The position numbers were made by a program, and so were the translations under genes. Below, piece after piece: positions 26,070 to 34,952 of a stretch of 64,000 nt of DNA; the stretch's first letter is position 1, and every line of letters starts with the position of its first letter. The notes beneath the pieces were generated by a model. That model had not been told where the DNA came from and did not search any database. It was given only the letters and a program-made list of their open reading frames with translations. Origin of the DNA: Mucilaginibacter ginsenosidivorax (GTDB lineage: Bacteria > Bacteroidota > Bacteroidia > Sphingobacteriales > Sphingobacteriaceae); NCBI RefSeq assembly GCF_007971525.1, contig NZ_CP042437.1:1860001-1924000 (forward strand). The letters run 5' to 3'.

Positions 26070-26208
26070 CACAAAAAAAGCCCCCCAACTCATCATTGAG
26101 GCTTAATTATATTAATTCATTTTCCTCGCATCCTGCATTAGATTCCCTCCCGATGAGCCCCCTTGGTAAAGCCTGCTGTTTAAACAGTCCAAACCTCGAT
26201 GGGGCGTA
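26070..26208 (-). pseudogene. Remnant of M1 peptidase gene 3' end
   Basis: About 140 bp match the end and terminator of the M1 peptidase gene at 27690-27830. Shared words include CCCAACTCATCAT, AATTC.TTTTCCT.GCATCC and TGTTTAAACAGT. Read on the minus strand it gives RFGLFKQQALPRG, against RFELFKQQVLPRG in the intact gene, then decays with stops. The similarity ends sharply at about 26208. The rest of 25906-26297 contains no gene that I can support. Confidence 0.75.
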
Positions 26209-26297
26209 ATCCCTTCAGCCTGCGGTCGGTGCTATCGGGCTGTATATAATAGGTCATCCGCTGTGCGGGCTGTAAAAGGTTCCTCTAAAAAAGGATT

Positions 26298-27593
26298 CTA
26301 CTTTACTTTAAAATGCACAGTATATGGTAGCAGCGGATAACCTGCTTTGGACTTGAACGATTTGTCGGTAATTACAAAATCATAAGTTTTACCGGATTGT
26401 AAAGCTAATTTGAGCTTAAATGATTTACGATCTTCTGTAAAGCCTGCTACACCAGAAATGGGGAAATGCTCTTTACCGCCTTCACCAAAATCAATAGAAT
26501 ACCCCTCACCCATTGGTTCCGAAAAATTTATGGAGAGTTCTGTCAGTGTCGGCGAAACATCTTCCTGTCCGTTTATTTCGGGTGTTAGCCCGGCTACCCG
26601 CGGCTGCATCTTTTCAAATTTCTTTAACAGCTCCTGTTTATCAATGGGGCCCGTATAGTATCCGGATTGTGTAAGGAAGTCTGTAACTTGCTGTTCATTG
26701 GTGTAATCCAATTCAATAATCTCTTTTATTGCCTGTTTTTTGTTTGCATGATGCCCGTAATAAGCCTGGCAAATGTTATAACCCACAAAGTACCCCAAAT
26801 CTGCATGGGGATTGTTGGAACCGTTATATAACCAGTTACCTGTTGCGCCGCTAAACATTTCAATCAGAAATTTTTCTTTGAGCTCCTGCTCATGCCCCCG
26901 TCCGTAAATCATGTAAGCATTATTGTTTTTCTTACGGGTTACCAGTTCGGCAATAAAGTCGGCAGCCCCTTCTGTAATTACCTGCGCAAGCAAAAGTTGC
27001 CCGTCACCACCCTTTTGTTGTGTGTGCACGTATTCATGAACATTAAGGGCAACCAGATTTGACGGCTGTTGATTTTTGAATACGTTCTTTAACCAGTCAT
27101 TCAATTCCGAAGCGTCGGTATTTTTGTCGGCTGTAGCAATTTCTGCACCAACAAGCACCATATCATCAGTAGTGGTACCGCCCGAGCGCAGGCCGCCAAT
27201 GGTAAAGTACATTTTAGCCGGGCGCATTTCGGGATATAGCTTCCGAAAGTTTTCGATACTGCTGGTAATGGCAGGTACCTGATTTTTGATACTCAGGGTA
27301 TTACTTCTGATACTTTTCCAAAACTTAGGATACTTATTAATTAATGTAGTCCACAACTTTGCATTATAGTTTCGGGCTTTCATAAAGGCATTTAACCCTG
27401 GCGTGGCCTTATCCACATAAAGGCGTTGGATAAAATCCATTTGCTTTGCTGTATCGCTGGTGGTTGCAACACTATCATATGCTAACCAAAACCTGTCAAT
27501 GTCGGATGTGTAAACGATCTTGAAATCGCGCTTTTGAGCTTTAATTAACAGGGGAAAACAAAGAGTGATGGCCAGCAGATAAATATGTTTCAT
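26298..27593 (-). CDS. DUF2268-like exported zinc metalloprotease with Ig-like domain
   Basis: This encodes 431 residues with a signal peptide to LIKAQ (about 19). The zinc motif HEYVHTQQ (about residue 200) and EGAADFIAEL (about 225) give the HExxH...E pattern of gluzincin-like, DUF2268-type peptidases. The C-terminal 100 residues (SPTLTELSINFSEPMGEGYS onward, in pieces) look like a bacterial Ig-like (Big_5) domain with the typical SFSEPM-like start. It probably acts outside the inner membrane. It is read toward the M1 remnant and lies 137 bases from the M1 gene. Confidence 0.75.
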   Translation of the reverse strand: MKHIYLLAITLCFPLLIKAQKRDFKIVYTSDIDRFWLAYDSVATTSDTAKQMDFIQRLYVDKATPGLNAFMKARNYNAKLWTTLINKYPKFWKSIRSNTLSIKNQVPAITSSIENFRKLYPEMRPAKMYFTIGGLRSGGTTTDDMVLVGAEIATADKNTDASELNDWLKNVFKNQQPSNLVALNVHEYVHTQQKGGDGQLLLAQVITEGAADFIAELVTRKKNNNAYMIYGRGHEQELKEKFLIEMFSGATGNWLYNGSNNPHADLGYFVGYNICQAYYGHHANKKQAIKEIIELDYTNEQQVTDFLTQSGYYTGPIDKQELLKKFEKMQPRVAGLTPEINGQEDVSPTLTELSINFSEPMGEGYSIDFGEGGKEHFPISGVAGFTEDRKSFKLKLALQSGKTYDFVITDKSFKSKAGYPLLPYTVHFKVK

Positions 27594-27695
27594 AATAGCT
27601 TATAGACCGATCTTTTTTTTATTACGTTACAAGTATTCAAAATTATTTTATCCAGCCCGTTATTGGTGTTACCAGGCTGTACTACTCACAAAAAC

Positions 27696-27724
27696 AAAGC
27701 CCCCAACTCATCATCGGGGGCTTT
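27696..27724 (-). terminator. Terminator after M1 peptidase gene
   Basis: AAAGCCCCC and GGGGGCTTT arms around an 11-base loop, just past the stop at 27731, followed on the minus strand by a T-rich run. Its diverged copy lies in the remnant at 26088-26112. Confidence 0.8.
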
Positions 27725-27730
27725 ATTATA

Positions 27731-30067
27731 TCAATTCGTTTTCCTGGCATCCTGCATCGGGTTACTGCCCGATGTGGCTCCCCGTGGTAAAACCTGTTGT
27801 TTAAACAGTTCAAACCTTGTTGGGGCGTATTCGCGGGGCCAGCTGTTGTTGGCTTCGTCAATGTCGGCGGTTTCGCGGTATGGGTCAAGCTTAATTGATT
27901 TTACTTCTTTGGCTTTGGCAAATACCTTGCTTACCTTAAACTCGTTTTTGCGCCAGATGTAGGCCGGCAGTTTATCAACTTCTTTGGTGCCGTCGGTGTA
28001 AGTCCACTCAATGATGATTGGGCTTACCAGGCCGCCTTTGTTGCTGAAGGTAAGTTCGTAAAAATTGGTTTTGCTATCGTAAAACTTCTTTTCATCGGGG
28101 CTTAAACCGGCATACATATCCTGGTAAGCTTTAGCGGTTAAAGGTGTTGGGGCAAAGCGGTCCCATTTGCTGTAAAAATCCTGTAGCGAGGTATCGGCTT
28201 CTACGGTAGTTTGCATACCGGCCGCTTTGTTGCGGGTGGTACTGATGTTTTCCATATTATGGTCGTACGCGGCACGGTCGGTAGCGCCTTCAAGGGCAGG
28301 GTTTTTACTGTTTAATTTATAGTATTTTACGCTATCAAGCGATACGTCGACCGGTTCGGTTCCGTAAAACCATCCGCGCCAAAACCAATCCAGGTCAACA
28401 GCGGATGCATCTTCCATGGTGCGGAACAAATCCTCGGGTGTCGGGTGTTTAAAGGCCCAGCGTTTGGCGTATGTTTTAAAGGCATAATCAAACAGCTCGC
28501 GTCCCATTACGGTCTCGCGCAGTACGTTAAGCGCGGTAGCCGGTTTGGCGTATGCGTTGGGGCCAAACATGATAATGTTTTCGGAGTTGGTCATGATAGG
28601 CTCCAGCTGGTTCTTGGGCATTTTCATGTAATCAACAATTTTGTAGGCCGGACCGCGTGATGACGGGTATTTTGAATCCCATTCCTGCTCGGTAAGGTAC
28701 TGTACAAAGGTGTTCAGGCCTTCGTCCATCCAGGTCCACTGGCGCTCGTCGGAGTTCACAATCATCGGGAAAAAGTTGTGGCCAACCTCGTGGATAATTA
28801 CGCCTATCATCCCGTTTTTGGTAGCCTCGCTGTAAGTGCCATCTTTTTCGGCACGGCCGTAGTTAAAGCAAATCATCGGGTACTCCATACCGTTTGCCGC
28901 CTCAACAGAGATAGCAACCGGGTAAGGGTACGGGATGGTATGTTTTGAATAAGTTTTTATAGTATGCGCAACAACCTTGGTTGAGTATTTACTGTAAAGC
29001 GGGTAAGCCTCGGGGCCATAGTATGACATGGCCATGGCTTTGCGGCCGCCCTCAATCTGGGCGCTCATGGCATCCCAAACTATCCGGCGTGATGATACCC
29101 ATGCAAAATCGCGCACGTTTTCGGCATGGAAACTCCATGTTTTGCGCGCTGCTGCATGGCCTTTCATGGCGTTTTTAACTTCATCCAAGGTAACTATCTG
29201 CACGGGCGTGGTAGCCGTTTGTGCCTTGTTCCAGCGGCTTAGCTGCGCAGCAGTAAGGTTTTGGGCATAGTTGGAGCACTGGCCGGTACCGCCTACCAAA
29301 TGATCGGCAGGTACGTTAATGTTCACTTTAAAATCGCCAAAGGTTAAGGCAAACTCACCGCTGCCCAAAAACTGTTTGTTTTGCCATCCCTGGAAATCGC
29401 TGTAAACAGCCATTCTTGGGTACCACTGCGTCATGGTGTACAGGTAGTTGTTATCCTCGGCAAAGTACTCGTACCCGCCGCGGCCGCCAATGGTCATCCT
29501 GTCGGATATATTGTACCACCAGTTAATTTTAAACTTAAATTTTGCGCCCGGTGCCAAAGTAGCTGGCAATTCAATACGCATCATGGTTTCGTTAATAGTA
29601 TAAGCAAGGGCGCCGCCATTGGCATCCTTTACGCTCTCGATGTGGTTACCCAAATCAAGGTTATGGCCCATAACGCCTTGCAGCTGGCGCATGGTCATCT
29701 TGCCCTGCATTTTGCTTTCGGCAGTGGTAAAGCTTTCGGCATCCTTCATGTGCTGGTTTTCATCCAGCTGAACCCACAGGTAGGTAAGCGCATCGGGCGA
29801 GTTGTTGCTGTAGGTAATAGTTTCCGATCCATCCAAACGCTGCTTATCATCGTTAAGGGTGGCGTTAATTTCGTAATCGGCTTTTTGCTGCCAATACTTA
29901 GGGCCGGGCGCGCCCGATGCCGAGCGATAGCTGTTTGGGGTACTTAGCATGGTGCCCAGCTGCTCAAAACGGTTACCGTGATTGGAGCCGGGGTTGTTGT
30001 CGTGTTGTGCCCATGATGCCGAGGCCATCAGCAGGCACGAAAATAGGGCAGGGTAAAATTTATTCAT
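27731..30067 (-). CDS. M1-family metallopeptidase (aminopeptidase)
   Basis: This encodes 778 residues with a signal peptide to SWAQ (about 21). The exopeptidase motif appears as GMEYP at 393-397 (in place of GAMEN). The zinc site is HEVGH at 426-430 with the third ligand Glu449 in WMDEGLNTF. The N-terminal beta domain (60-290) and the post-catalytic helical domain are present; the C-terminal tail is a beta-rich extension. It is an exported peptidase that trims peptides from the N-terminus. It overlaps the HupE gene by four bases, so both are co-translated. Confidence 0.93.
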   Translation of the reverse strand: MNKFYPALFSCLLMASASWAQHDNNPGSNHGNRFEQLGTMLSTPNSYRSASGAPGPKYWQQKADYEINATLNDDKQRLDGSETITYSNNSPDALTYLWVQLDENQHMKDAESFTTAESKMQGKMTMRQLQGVMGHNLDLGNHIESVKDANGGALAYTINETMMRIELPATLAPGAKFKFKINWWYNISDRMTIGGRGGYEYFAEDNNYLYTMTQWYPRMAVYSDFQGWQNKQFLGSGEFALTFGDFKVNINVPADHLVGGTGQCSNYAQNLTAAQLSRWNKAQTATTPVQIVTLDEVKNAMKGHAAARKTWSFHAENVRDFAWVSSRRIVWDAMSAQIEGGRKAMAMSYYGPEAYPLYSKYSTKVVAHTIKTYSKHTIPYPYPVAISVEAANGMEYPMICFNYGRAEKDGTYSEATKNGMIGVIIHEVGHNFFPMIVNSDERQWTWMDEGLNTFVQYLTEQEWDSKYPSSRGPAYKIVDYMKMPKNQLEPIMTNSENIIMFGPNAYAKPATALNVLRETVMGRELFDYAFKTYAKRWAFKHPTPEDLFRTMEDASAVDLDWFWRGWFYGTEPVDVSLDSVKYYKLNSKNPALEGATDRAAYDHNMENISTTRNKAAGMQTTVEADTSLQDFYSKWDRFAPTPLTAKAYQDMYAGLSPDEKKFYDSKTNFYELTFSNKGGLVSPIIIEWTYTDGTKEVDKLPAYIWRKNEFKVSKVFAKAKEVKSIKLDPYRETADIDEANNSWPREYAPTRFELFKQQVLPRGATSGSNPMQDARKTN

Positions 30068-30654
30068 CTGAATTTAATTAGGAAAAAACGTTCGATACAC
30101 ATGATAAAAGCAATTCCAAATATAGCCGACGACAGGAACATCGTCCAGTCGCGCTGCGGTGTTTTGGCAAATTTGACGAGCAGGAAAGAGATAAGTAACG
30201 CAGATATTACAATTAATACCTGCCCAAACTCCAGCCCAAGGTTAAAAGCAAACAACTCGGCAGTGATATTAGTGCTGCTGCCCAGCAAACTTTTTAAGTA
30301 GTTTGAAAAGCCCATACCATGGATAAGGCCGAAAAATAAGGCCAGTGCGTAGTTAAGCCGCATAGTGCCTGTTGTGCGCCTTTTATTAAGCACATTAACC
30401 AAACTTGTAAATACTATGGTAACAGGAATTAAAAACTCAATAAGCGAAGTATTGATATGAATAACATTTAACACACTTAAAGCCAGCGTGATAGAATGAC
30501 CTATGGTAAAGGCAGTAACCAGTACCAGCACCTTGCGCCAGTCGGCCAGCAGGTAGGTACCGCAAAGCACGGTAACAAATAAAATATGGTCGTACCCCTC
30601 CCAGTTACAGATGTGTTGCCATCCTAACTGGAAGTATAATGAAAAGTCAGTCAT
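30064..30654 (-). CDS. HupE/UreJ-family membrane protein
   Basis: From ATG 30654 the protein is 196 residues with about six or seven hydrophobic helices. The HICNWEGYDHILFV start and FFGLIHGMGFSNYL segment carry conserved His/Asp residues typical of HupE/UreJ proteins, which are proposed to transport nickel or cobalt. It overlaps the M1 peptidase by four bases and is divergent from the DUF6702 gene with 66 bases between starts. The three-gene layout recurs in Bacteroidota, but its role is not known. Confidence 0.82.
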   Translation of the reverse strand: MTDFSLYFQLGWQHICNWEGYDHILFVTVLCGTYLLADWRKVLVLVTAFTIGHSITLALSVLNVIHINTSLIEFLIPVTIVFTSLVNVLNKRRTTGTMRLNYALALFFGLIHGMGFSNYLKSLLGSSTNITAELFAFNLGLEFGQVLIVISALLISFLLVKFAKTPQRDWTMFLSSAIFGIAFIMCIERFFLIKFR

Positions 30655-30720
30655 TGAGCTAATTCGCAATTGCCAATAAAAATAACGTTTTTTGTCGAAA
30701 ATAAAACACCCGGACGAGAG

Positions 30721-31197
30721 ATGTTACAGTTGATGATGATAAGCCTGTTCAGCTTATTCCACCCCTTTTTTGTAAGTGTTACCGAAATTACCCACAACGC
30801 CAAAACCCAAAGCGTTGAGGTAAGCTGCCGCATTTTTTACGACGACCTGGAGCGCACCATAGAAAAGCAATACAAAACCCCGGTTGATATTGTGCACCCC
30901 AAAGACAAGGCGAAGCTGAACGAGATGCTGAACGACTACATTAAAAAGCACCTGGTAATAAAAGCCGGTAATAAAGTTATTGCCCTAACCTACCTGGGCT
31001 ACGAGATACAGGAAGATGGCGCCTGGGTTTACTTTGAAGCCAAAGGCATCAGCAAACCCAAAAAGATTGATGTGCACGACGATTTGCTTTATACCGAACA
31101 CCCCCAGCAAATAAACATGCTGCACGTAACAGTAGGCGGCGAACGTAAGAGCGATAAGCTGGATAACCCTGATAGTGAGGCGGGGTTTACTTTTTAA
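30721..31197 (+). CDS. DUF6702-family protein
   Basis: From ATG 30721 the protein is 158 residues, starting with a short hydrophobic stretch (MMISLFSLFHPFFVSVTEI) that acts as signal peptide or anchor. The sequence HPFFVSVTEITHN and SVEVSCRIFYDDLE is characteristic of DUF6702 proteins. It is divergent from the HupE-M1 unit and is probably functionally linked to it. The earlier in-frame ATG at 30670 would add 17 polar residues before the hydrophobic start, so it is less likely. Confidence 0.75.
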   Translation: MLQLMMISLFSLFHPFFVSVTEITHNAKTQSVEVSCRIFYDDLERTIEKQYKTPVDIVHPKDKAKLNEMLNDYIKKHLVIKAGNKVIALTYLGYEIQEDGAWVYFEAKGISKPKKIDVHDDLLYTEHPQQINMLHVTVGGERKSDKLDNPDSEAGFTF

Positions 31198-31253
31198 TGT
31201 GCAGATTTCAAATTTCAGATGTGCAGATGTTTTTTAATCATAGCAAAAGCCAC

Positions 31254-31343
31254 CTGTCATGCTGAGGTACGAAGCATCTATTCGCAAACTGTGCGCGTAC
31301 TTTGTAAGGCGTAGAATAGATGCTTCGTACCTCAGCATGACAG
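31254..31343. repeat. CTGTCATGCTGAGG palindromic element
   Basis: The left end CTGTCATGCTGAGGTACGAA is the reverse complement of the right end TTCGTACCTCAGCATGACAG. It is 90 bp with a non-palindromic centre (GTGCGCGTACTTTG). Same family as 31909-32002, 32013-32100 and 56855-56941. Confidence 0.85.
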
Positions 31344-31381
31344 TATTTAATGGCTTGTAAAATTGTTATGCAACCGCGTCC

Positions 31382-31744
31382 CTACTGCAACGGCGGAAAA
31401 AAGCTCACCAACCTTGCTATTTTCCCGTCTTCATCAAATTCAATATAATCTGTACCGCCCTTGGTTTCTTTACCGGGGATGTCAACCGTCCAGGTATATA
31501 AAGCCACGTTATGGTGGTGCTCGGGCAGGGTGTGTACGTGAAAGATGCGGCCTGGCGCTAACTGGTGCGAGCCTACGCACAATGCGGCAATGCCGTCAAC
31601 CCCGGTTACATTTTCATAGTTAGGATCGGTGTAAATAGCATGGGCGGCCCAGCATTTGGCAAATGCCGCTTTAATGTCGTCCTCGCCTTGTACGTTCCAT
31701 GAGGCTACGTATTGCTTAATGGTTTCTTCTGGTGATGTTTTCAT
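31382..31744 (-). CDS. SnoaL/NTF2-like protein
   Basis: This encodes 120 residues of the NTF2-like cone fold, with the helical start EETIKQYVASWN, the HAIYTDPNYENVTGVDGI loop and strands ending in VSFFPPL. Such small proteins are either steroid-isomerase-like enzymes or ligand-binding proteins; catalytic residues are not evident. It is isolated, bordered on both sides by palindromic repeats. Function unknown. Confidence 0.75.
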   Translation of the reverse strand: MKTSPEETIKQYVASWNVQGEDDIKAAFAKCWAAHAIYTDPNYENVTGVDGIAALCVGSHQLAPGRIFHVHTLPEHHHNVALYTWTVDIPGKETKGGTDYIEFDEDGKIARLVSFFPPLQ

Positions 31745-31844
31745 TTGTATTACGTTTTAATGTGATACAAAGGAACCGAGACATAGCCGCAATAAAATTA
31801 AAGTAGTTTAATAAATGAAAAAATGGGGCGCTTTATTTTACTAT

Positions 31845-32100
31845 TGTCATGCTGAGTGGTAAAATTTCGCGAAATTCTGAAGGGAGAATGACATTCAAAA
31901 ATAAAAGACTGTCATCCTGAGGAACGAAGGATCTATTCGCGAACTTTTTTGGCGGTTATGCATGGCGTAGAATAGATCCTTCGCTATCGCTCAGGATGAC
32001 AGAAAAAGAAACATGTCATGGGTAGGCACGAAGCATCTATTTGCGAACTTTTCCTTCGGTTATGCATAGTTGGCAGATCCTTCGTTCATCAGGATGACAG
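31845..32100. repeat. Three stacked GTCATCCTGAGG-type elements
   Basis: A degenerate short form (TGTCATGCTGAGTGG to GAATGACA, 31845-31893) is followed by 31909-32002 (CTGTCATCCTGAGGAACGAA to TCAGGATGACAG) and 32013-32100 (ATGTCATGGG to AGGATGACAG). All share the GATCTATTCGCGAACTT-like inner word. The whole 31745-32187 gap is filled by these repeats; no gene is supported. Confidence 0.82.
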
Positions 32101-32187
32101 GAAAACCGGATATTTCATGAACAACGAGAGGCATAATTTTATATTATTAAGCCTCCTCCAAACCAATTTACAAAACTGTCTTGATTC

Positions 32188-32730
32188 TTAATTCTTGACT
32201 TTTGCAGCTCTTTCCCCCTCCAACAACTCCAGCACCTCAGCCCAGCTATTAACCCTTTGGTGGTGATGCAGGTTGGTATTATGGAAAGCATCAAACATAA
32301 TGGGCTTGCCGTGGCAGTAGTCCAGGTTTTTGCAGTGGTCGTCAATTAAAAAGTCGGTTTTGATGATGCTTTTATCGCCGCAAAAAACAATGTTTCTCCA
32401 GTGGATGAACGGGAAGTGCTCGGCCAGCCACTCGTACTTTTCGGGAAGCGACAACGGGAACTCCATGGCGGCCGATACAATATACACCTCAAAATCCTCC
32501 ATCAGCGACTTTACCGCTTCAACCGCTCCTTCCATCAGCGGCAGCGTGCGGAAAAAACCGGGTTTATTTACCATCCCGTGGCCTTTGCCTTTAAAAGCGT
32601 CGTACTCGGTCATGCCTGCAATATCCTGCCGGGTTAGCCTTATGCCGGTTTCCTGTTCATAGTAGTCAAAAAAATGGGGCTCGGTATCGGCCATTACGCC
32701 ATCCATGTCAATTGCTATTGTTTTTTTCAT
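32188..32730 (-). CDS. 5'-nucleotidase / 5'(3')-deoxyribonucleotidase-like HAD protein
   Basis: From ATG 32730 the protein is 180 residues. The HAD motif DMDGVMAD (residues 8-15) is followed by VSAAMEFPLS, KTDFLIDDHCKNL and a small cap domain. This matches the NT5C-type nucleotidases, which dephosphorylate deoxynucleoside monophosphates. It is divergent from the DeoR regulator with a TTTGCAA-rich region of 91 bases between them, so the regulator may control it. An upstream start at 32754 is less likely. Confidence 0.8.
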   Translation of the reverse strand: MKKTIAIDMDGVMADTEPHFFDYYEQETGIRLTRQDIAGMTEYDAFKGKGHGMVNKPGFFRTLPLMEGAVEAVKSLMEDFEVYIVSAAMEFPLSLPEKYEWLAEHFPFIHWRNIVFCGDKSIIKTDFLIDDHCKNLDYCHGKPIMFDAFHNTNLHHHQRVNSWAEVLELLEGERAAKVKN

Positions 32731-32821
32731 CTGGTTTGCAATATTTTTCTGCAAATAAAATCATTTTCTGCAATATTTTGCAAATTTTATTTTTAAATTT
32801 GCAACAAATTGCAATTAAGCT
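32731..32821. promoter_or_regulatory. DeoR-type operator cluster
   Basis: Within 91 bases there are six copies of TTTGCAA or TGCAA in both orientations (for example TTTGCAATATT, CTGCAAATA, CTGCAATATTTTGCAAAT, AATTTGCAAC, TTGCAATT). TAAATTTG at 32794-32801 matches the -7 box for the DeoR gene and overlaps one copy. This suits autoregulation plus control of the divergent nucleotidase. Confidence 0.65.
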
Positions 32822-33571
32822 ATGATTAAGGACGAACGCTTAGAACAAATACTGGCGCATGTGGCAAGGCAGCGCAGCGTATCACTTACCGACCTCAGCA
32901 ACGCGCTCAATGTATCAGAAGATACCATCCGCCGCGATATCAAGATCCTGTCGGACCAGGGCCTGCTGAAAGCCGTTCGTGGTGGGGCTGTGGCGCATTC
33001 GCCTACGCCGCGGCACTTCCGGGCAAGGGAAAAGCACGATATGGCGCAAAAACGTATTGTAGCTTCAAAGGCTTTACAATTCATAAAAGACGGGCAGGTA
33101 ATTTTCCTCGATGGTGGTACCTCCATCCAGGCCCTGGCCGAGTTGATCCCTGCCGATATGAAGATCACGGTAGTTACCCACAGCTTCCCTGTAGTAAGCG
33201 TACTGGAAGATCATCCCACCGCCGAAGTGATATTTGCCGGCGGCCGGCTTTGTAAAACCGCTTTTACCACTATAGGATATGAAACCATCCAGACTTTCAA
33301 AAACTTTCGCGCAGACTTATGCCTGATGAGCGTTTGCAGCATTCACCCCACCATGGGCCTAACTACCGTAAACCACGATGAAGCACAGGTAAAACGCACC
33401 ATGATGGAAATGGCCGGCCAAACCATCGCCCTATCCACCATCGATAAATTAAATACCGCCGAATCGTACTACATCAGCCCGGCTACAGCTATAGATATTA
33501 TTGTTACCGATGCCGAAGCAAGCGACGATAGACTAACCGCTTACAAGCAAGCAGGCATCACCATAATTTAA
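32822..33571 (+). CDS. DeoR/GlpR-family transcriptional regulator
   Basis: This encodes 249 residues. The N-terminal HTH (VSLTDLSNALNVSEDTIRRDI, in pieces at about 19-42) and LKAVRGGAV wing are typical of DeoR regulators. The sensor domain starts near residue 75 and has FLDGGTS (phosphate-binding loop) and GYETIQTFKNFRAD. DeoR-type regulators usually respond to sugar phosphates. The MFS transporter gene follows six bases later, so the regulator and transporter form an operon, with the nucleotidase divergent. Confidence 0.92.
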   Translation: MIKDERLEQILAHVARQRSVSLTDLSNALNVSEDTIRRDIKILSDQGLLKAVRGGAVAHSPTPRHFRAREKHDMAQKRIVASKALQFIKDGQVIFLDGGTSIQALAELIPADMKITVVTHSFPVVSVLEDHPTAEVIFAGGRLCKTAFTTIGYETIQTFKNFRADLCLMSVCSIHPTMGLTTVNHDEAQVKRTMMEMAGQTIALSTIDKLNTAESYYISPATAIDIIVTDAEASDDRLTAYKQAGITII

Positions 33572-33577
33572 CCCTCA

Positions 33578-34747
33578 TTGAAAAAGAATTTAATTCCCCT
33601 TACCCTTGGCGGCCTTGGTATAGGCACCACCGAATTTGTAATGATGGGCCTGTTACCCGATATAGCCAAAGATTTCAGGGTGAGCATCCCCGTGGCCGGG
33701 CATCTCATCTCGGCCTATGCGCTTGGCGTGGTTATCGGCGCACCTTTGCTGGTAGCCATCAGCAGCAACTATCCGCCTAAAAAAATACTGATTGCCTTAA
33801 TGGTTATGTTCACGGTTTTCAATGCATTCTCCGCGTTCGCGCCCGATCATAATGCTTTGTTTATCGCCCGGTTGTTATCCGGTTTGCCGCATGGCGCGTT
33901 CTTTGGTGTAGGCTCGGTAGTGGCAAGCCGCCTGGCCGAGAAGGGAAAACAGGCACAGGCCATATCGGTCATGTTTGCCGGCTTAACCATCGCCAACCTG
34001 CTAAGCGTTCCGTTAGGTACCTACATTGGCCACCATTATTCGTGGCGCTACACGTTTGGACTTATCGCTTTTATAGGGCTAATGGCGCTGTTATTCATCC
34101 AGCTGTGGCTTCCGGCTTTACCTGTAAACCGCGCGGGTGATATCAAATCAGAAATGGGCTTTTTTAAAACCCGCGAGGCCTGGCTTATTTTGCTCATCAC
34201 CGCCATTGGCACCGGCGGCCTGTTTTGCTGGATCAGTTATATAGCCCCGCTCATGACCGATGTAAGTCATTTTTCAAAAGATACCGTACCACTTGTACTC
34301 ATTATTGCCGGCCTGGGCATGGTAATAGGCAACATATTAGGCGGTAAACTGGCAGATTGGGTTGCCCCTGTAAAGGCTTGTTTAATACTACTCATCAGCA
34401 TGGCTGTGGCGCTCATCACCATCTATTTTGTATCTGGCAACCAGGTACTGTCGCTCATCATGACGTTTATAACCGGCAGCTTGTCTATGGCCATCGGCTC
34501 ACCTATCCAAATCCTCATGATCCGTACGGCCAAAGGTGCCGAAATGCTTGGTGCAGCAGCCACACAAGCCGCCTTTAACACCGGCAACGCTTTAGGCGCG
34601 TTTCTTGGCGGCCTGCCAATTGCCATGGGTTATGGTTTTACCTCGCCCGAGTTGGTAGGCGTTGTAATGGCGGTAACCGGGGCATTGTTTGCCGTAGTGC
34701 TCTTTAAAAGGCAGGCATCGGTGAAAAGAGAGCTTGAGATGGTGTGA
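33578..34747 (+). CDS. MFS transporter, AraJ-like (DHA1 type)
   Basis: This encodes 389 residues from a TTG start, with twelve predicted helices. MMGLLPDIAKDFRVSIPVAGHLISAYALGVVIGAPL (in pieces) and ARLLSGLPHGAFFGVGSVVA fit the drug:H+ antiporter-1 and sugar-efflux branch (AraJ, YdhP). It probably exports a sugar, nucleoside or drug. It is co-transcribed with the DeoR regulator (six-base spacing). Confidence 0.85.
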   Translation: MKKNLIPLTLGGLGIGTTEFVMMGLLPDIAKDFRVSIPVAGHLISAYALGVVIGAPLLVAISSNYPPKKILIALMVMFTVFNAFSAFAPDHNALFIARLLSGLPHGAFFGVGSVVASRLAEKGKQAQAISVMFAGLTIANLLSVPLGTYIGHHYSWRYTFGLIAFIGLMALLFIQLWLPALPVNRAGDIKSEMGFFKTREAWLILLITAIGTGGLFCWISYIAPLMTDVSHFSKDTVPLVLIIAGLGMVIGNILGGKLADWVAPVKACLILLISMAVALITIYFVSGNQVLSLIMTFITGSLSMAIGSPIQILMIRTAKGAEMLGAAATQAAFNTGNALGAFLGGLPIAMGYGFTSPELVGVVMAVTGALFAVVLFKRQASVKRELEMV

Positions 34748-34764
34748 TAGCTTTATATAATATG

Positions 34765-34855
34765 GGCGTTGCCTGCGGCCAGGCCATTCGTTCATACTGC
34801 ACAGGCATTAGGCACGGCCGGCCCGCGATGCCAGCGCAAGGCCGGTACCCACTTT
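34765..34855. repeat. GC-rich dispersed repeat, copy 2
   Basis: GCGTTGCCTGCGGCC at the left, then TTCATACTGCACAGGCATTA and GGCACGGCCGG. Same family as the copies at 24261, 40728, 45240, 46780 and 51290, but more divergent. Confidence 0.6.
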
Positions 34856-34952
34856 TGTCCTTAACGCGCAGCTGCGGGGAGCCGGGGGCACATCACCTGT
34901 AAATTATTTTGCCGAAATGCTATTGTTTGCTGAAATATATTTCGTTAACTTT

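Noticed and set aside
25937..26209. Plus-strand 90-codon frame
   Set aside because: It is the antisense of the M1 gene remnant and repeat DNA, with an improbable composition.
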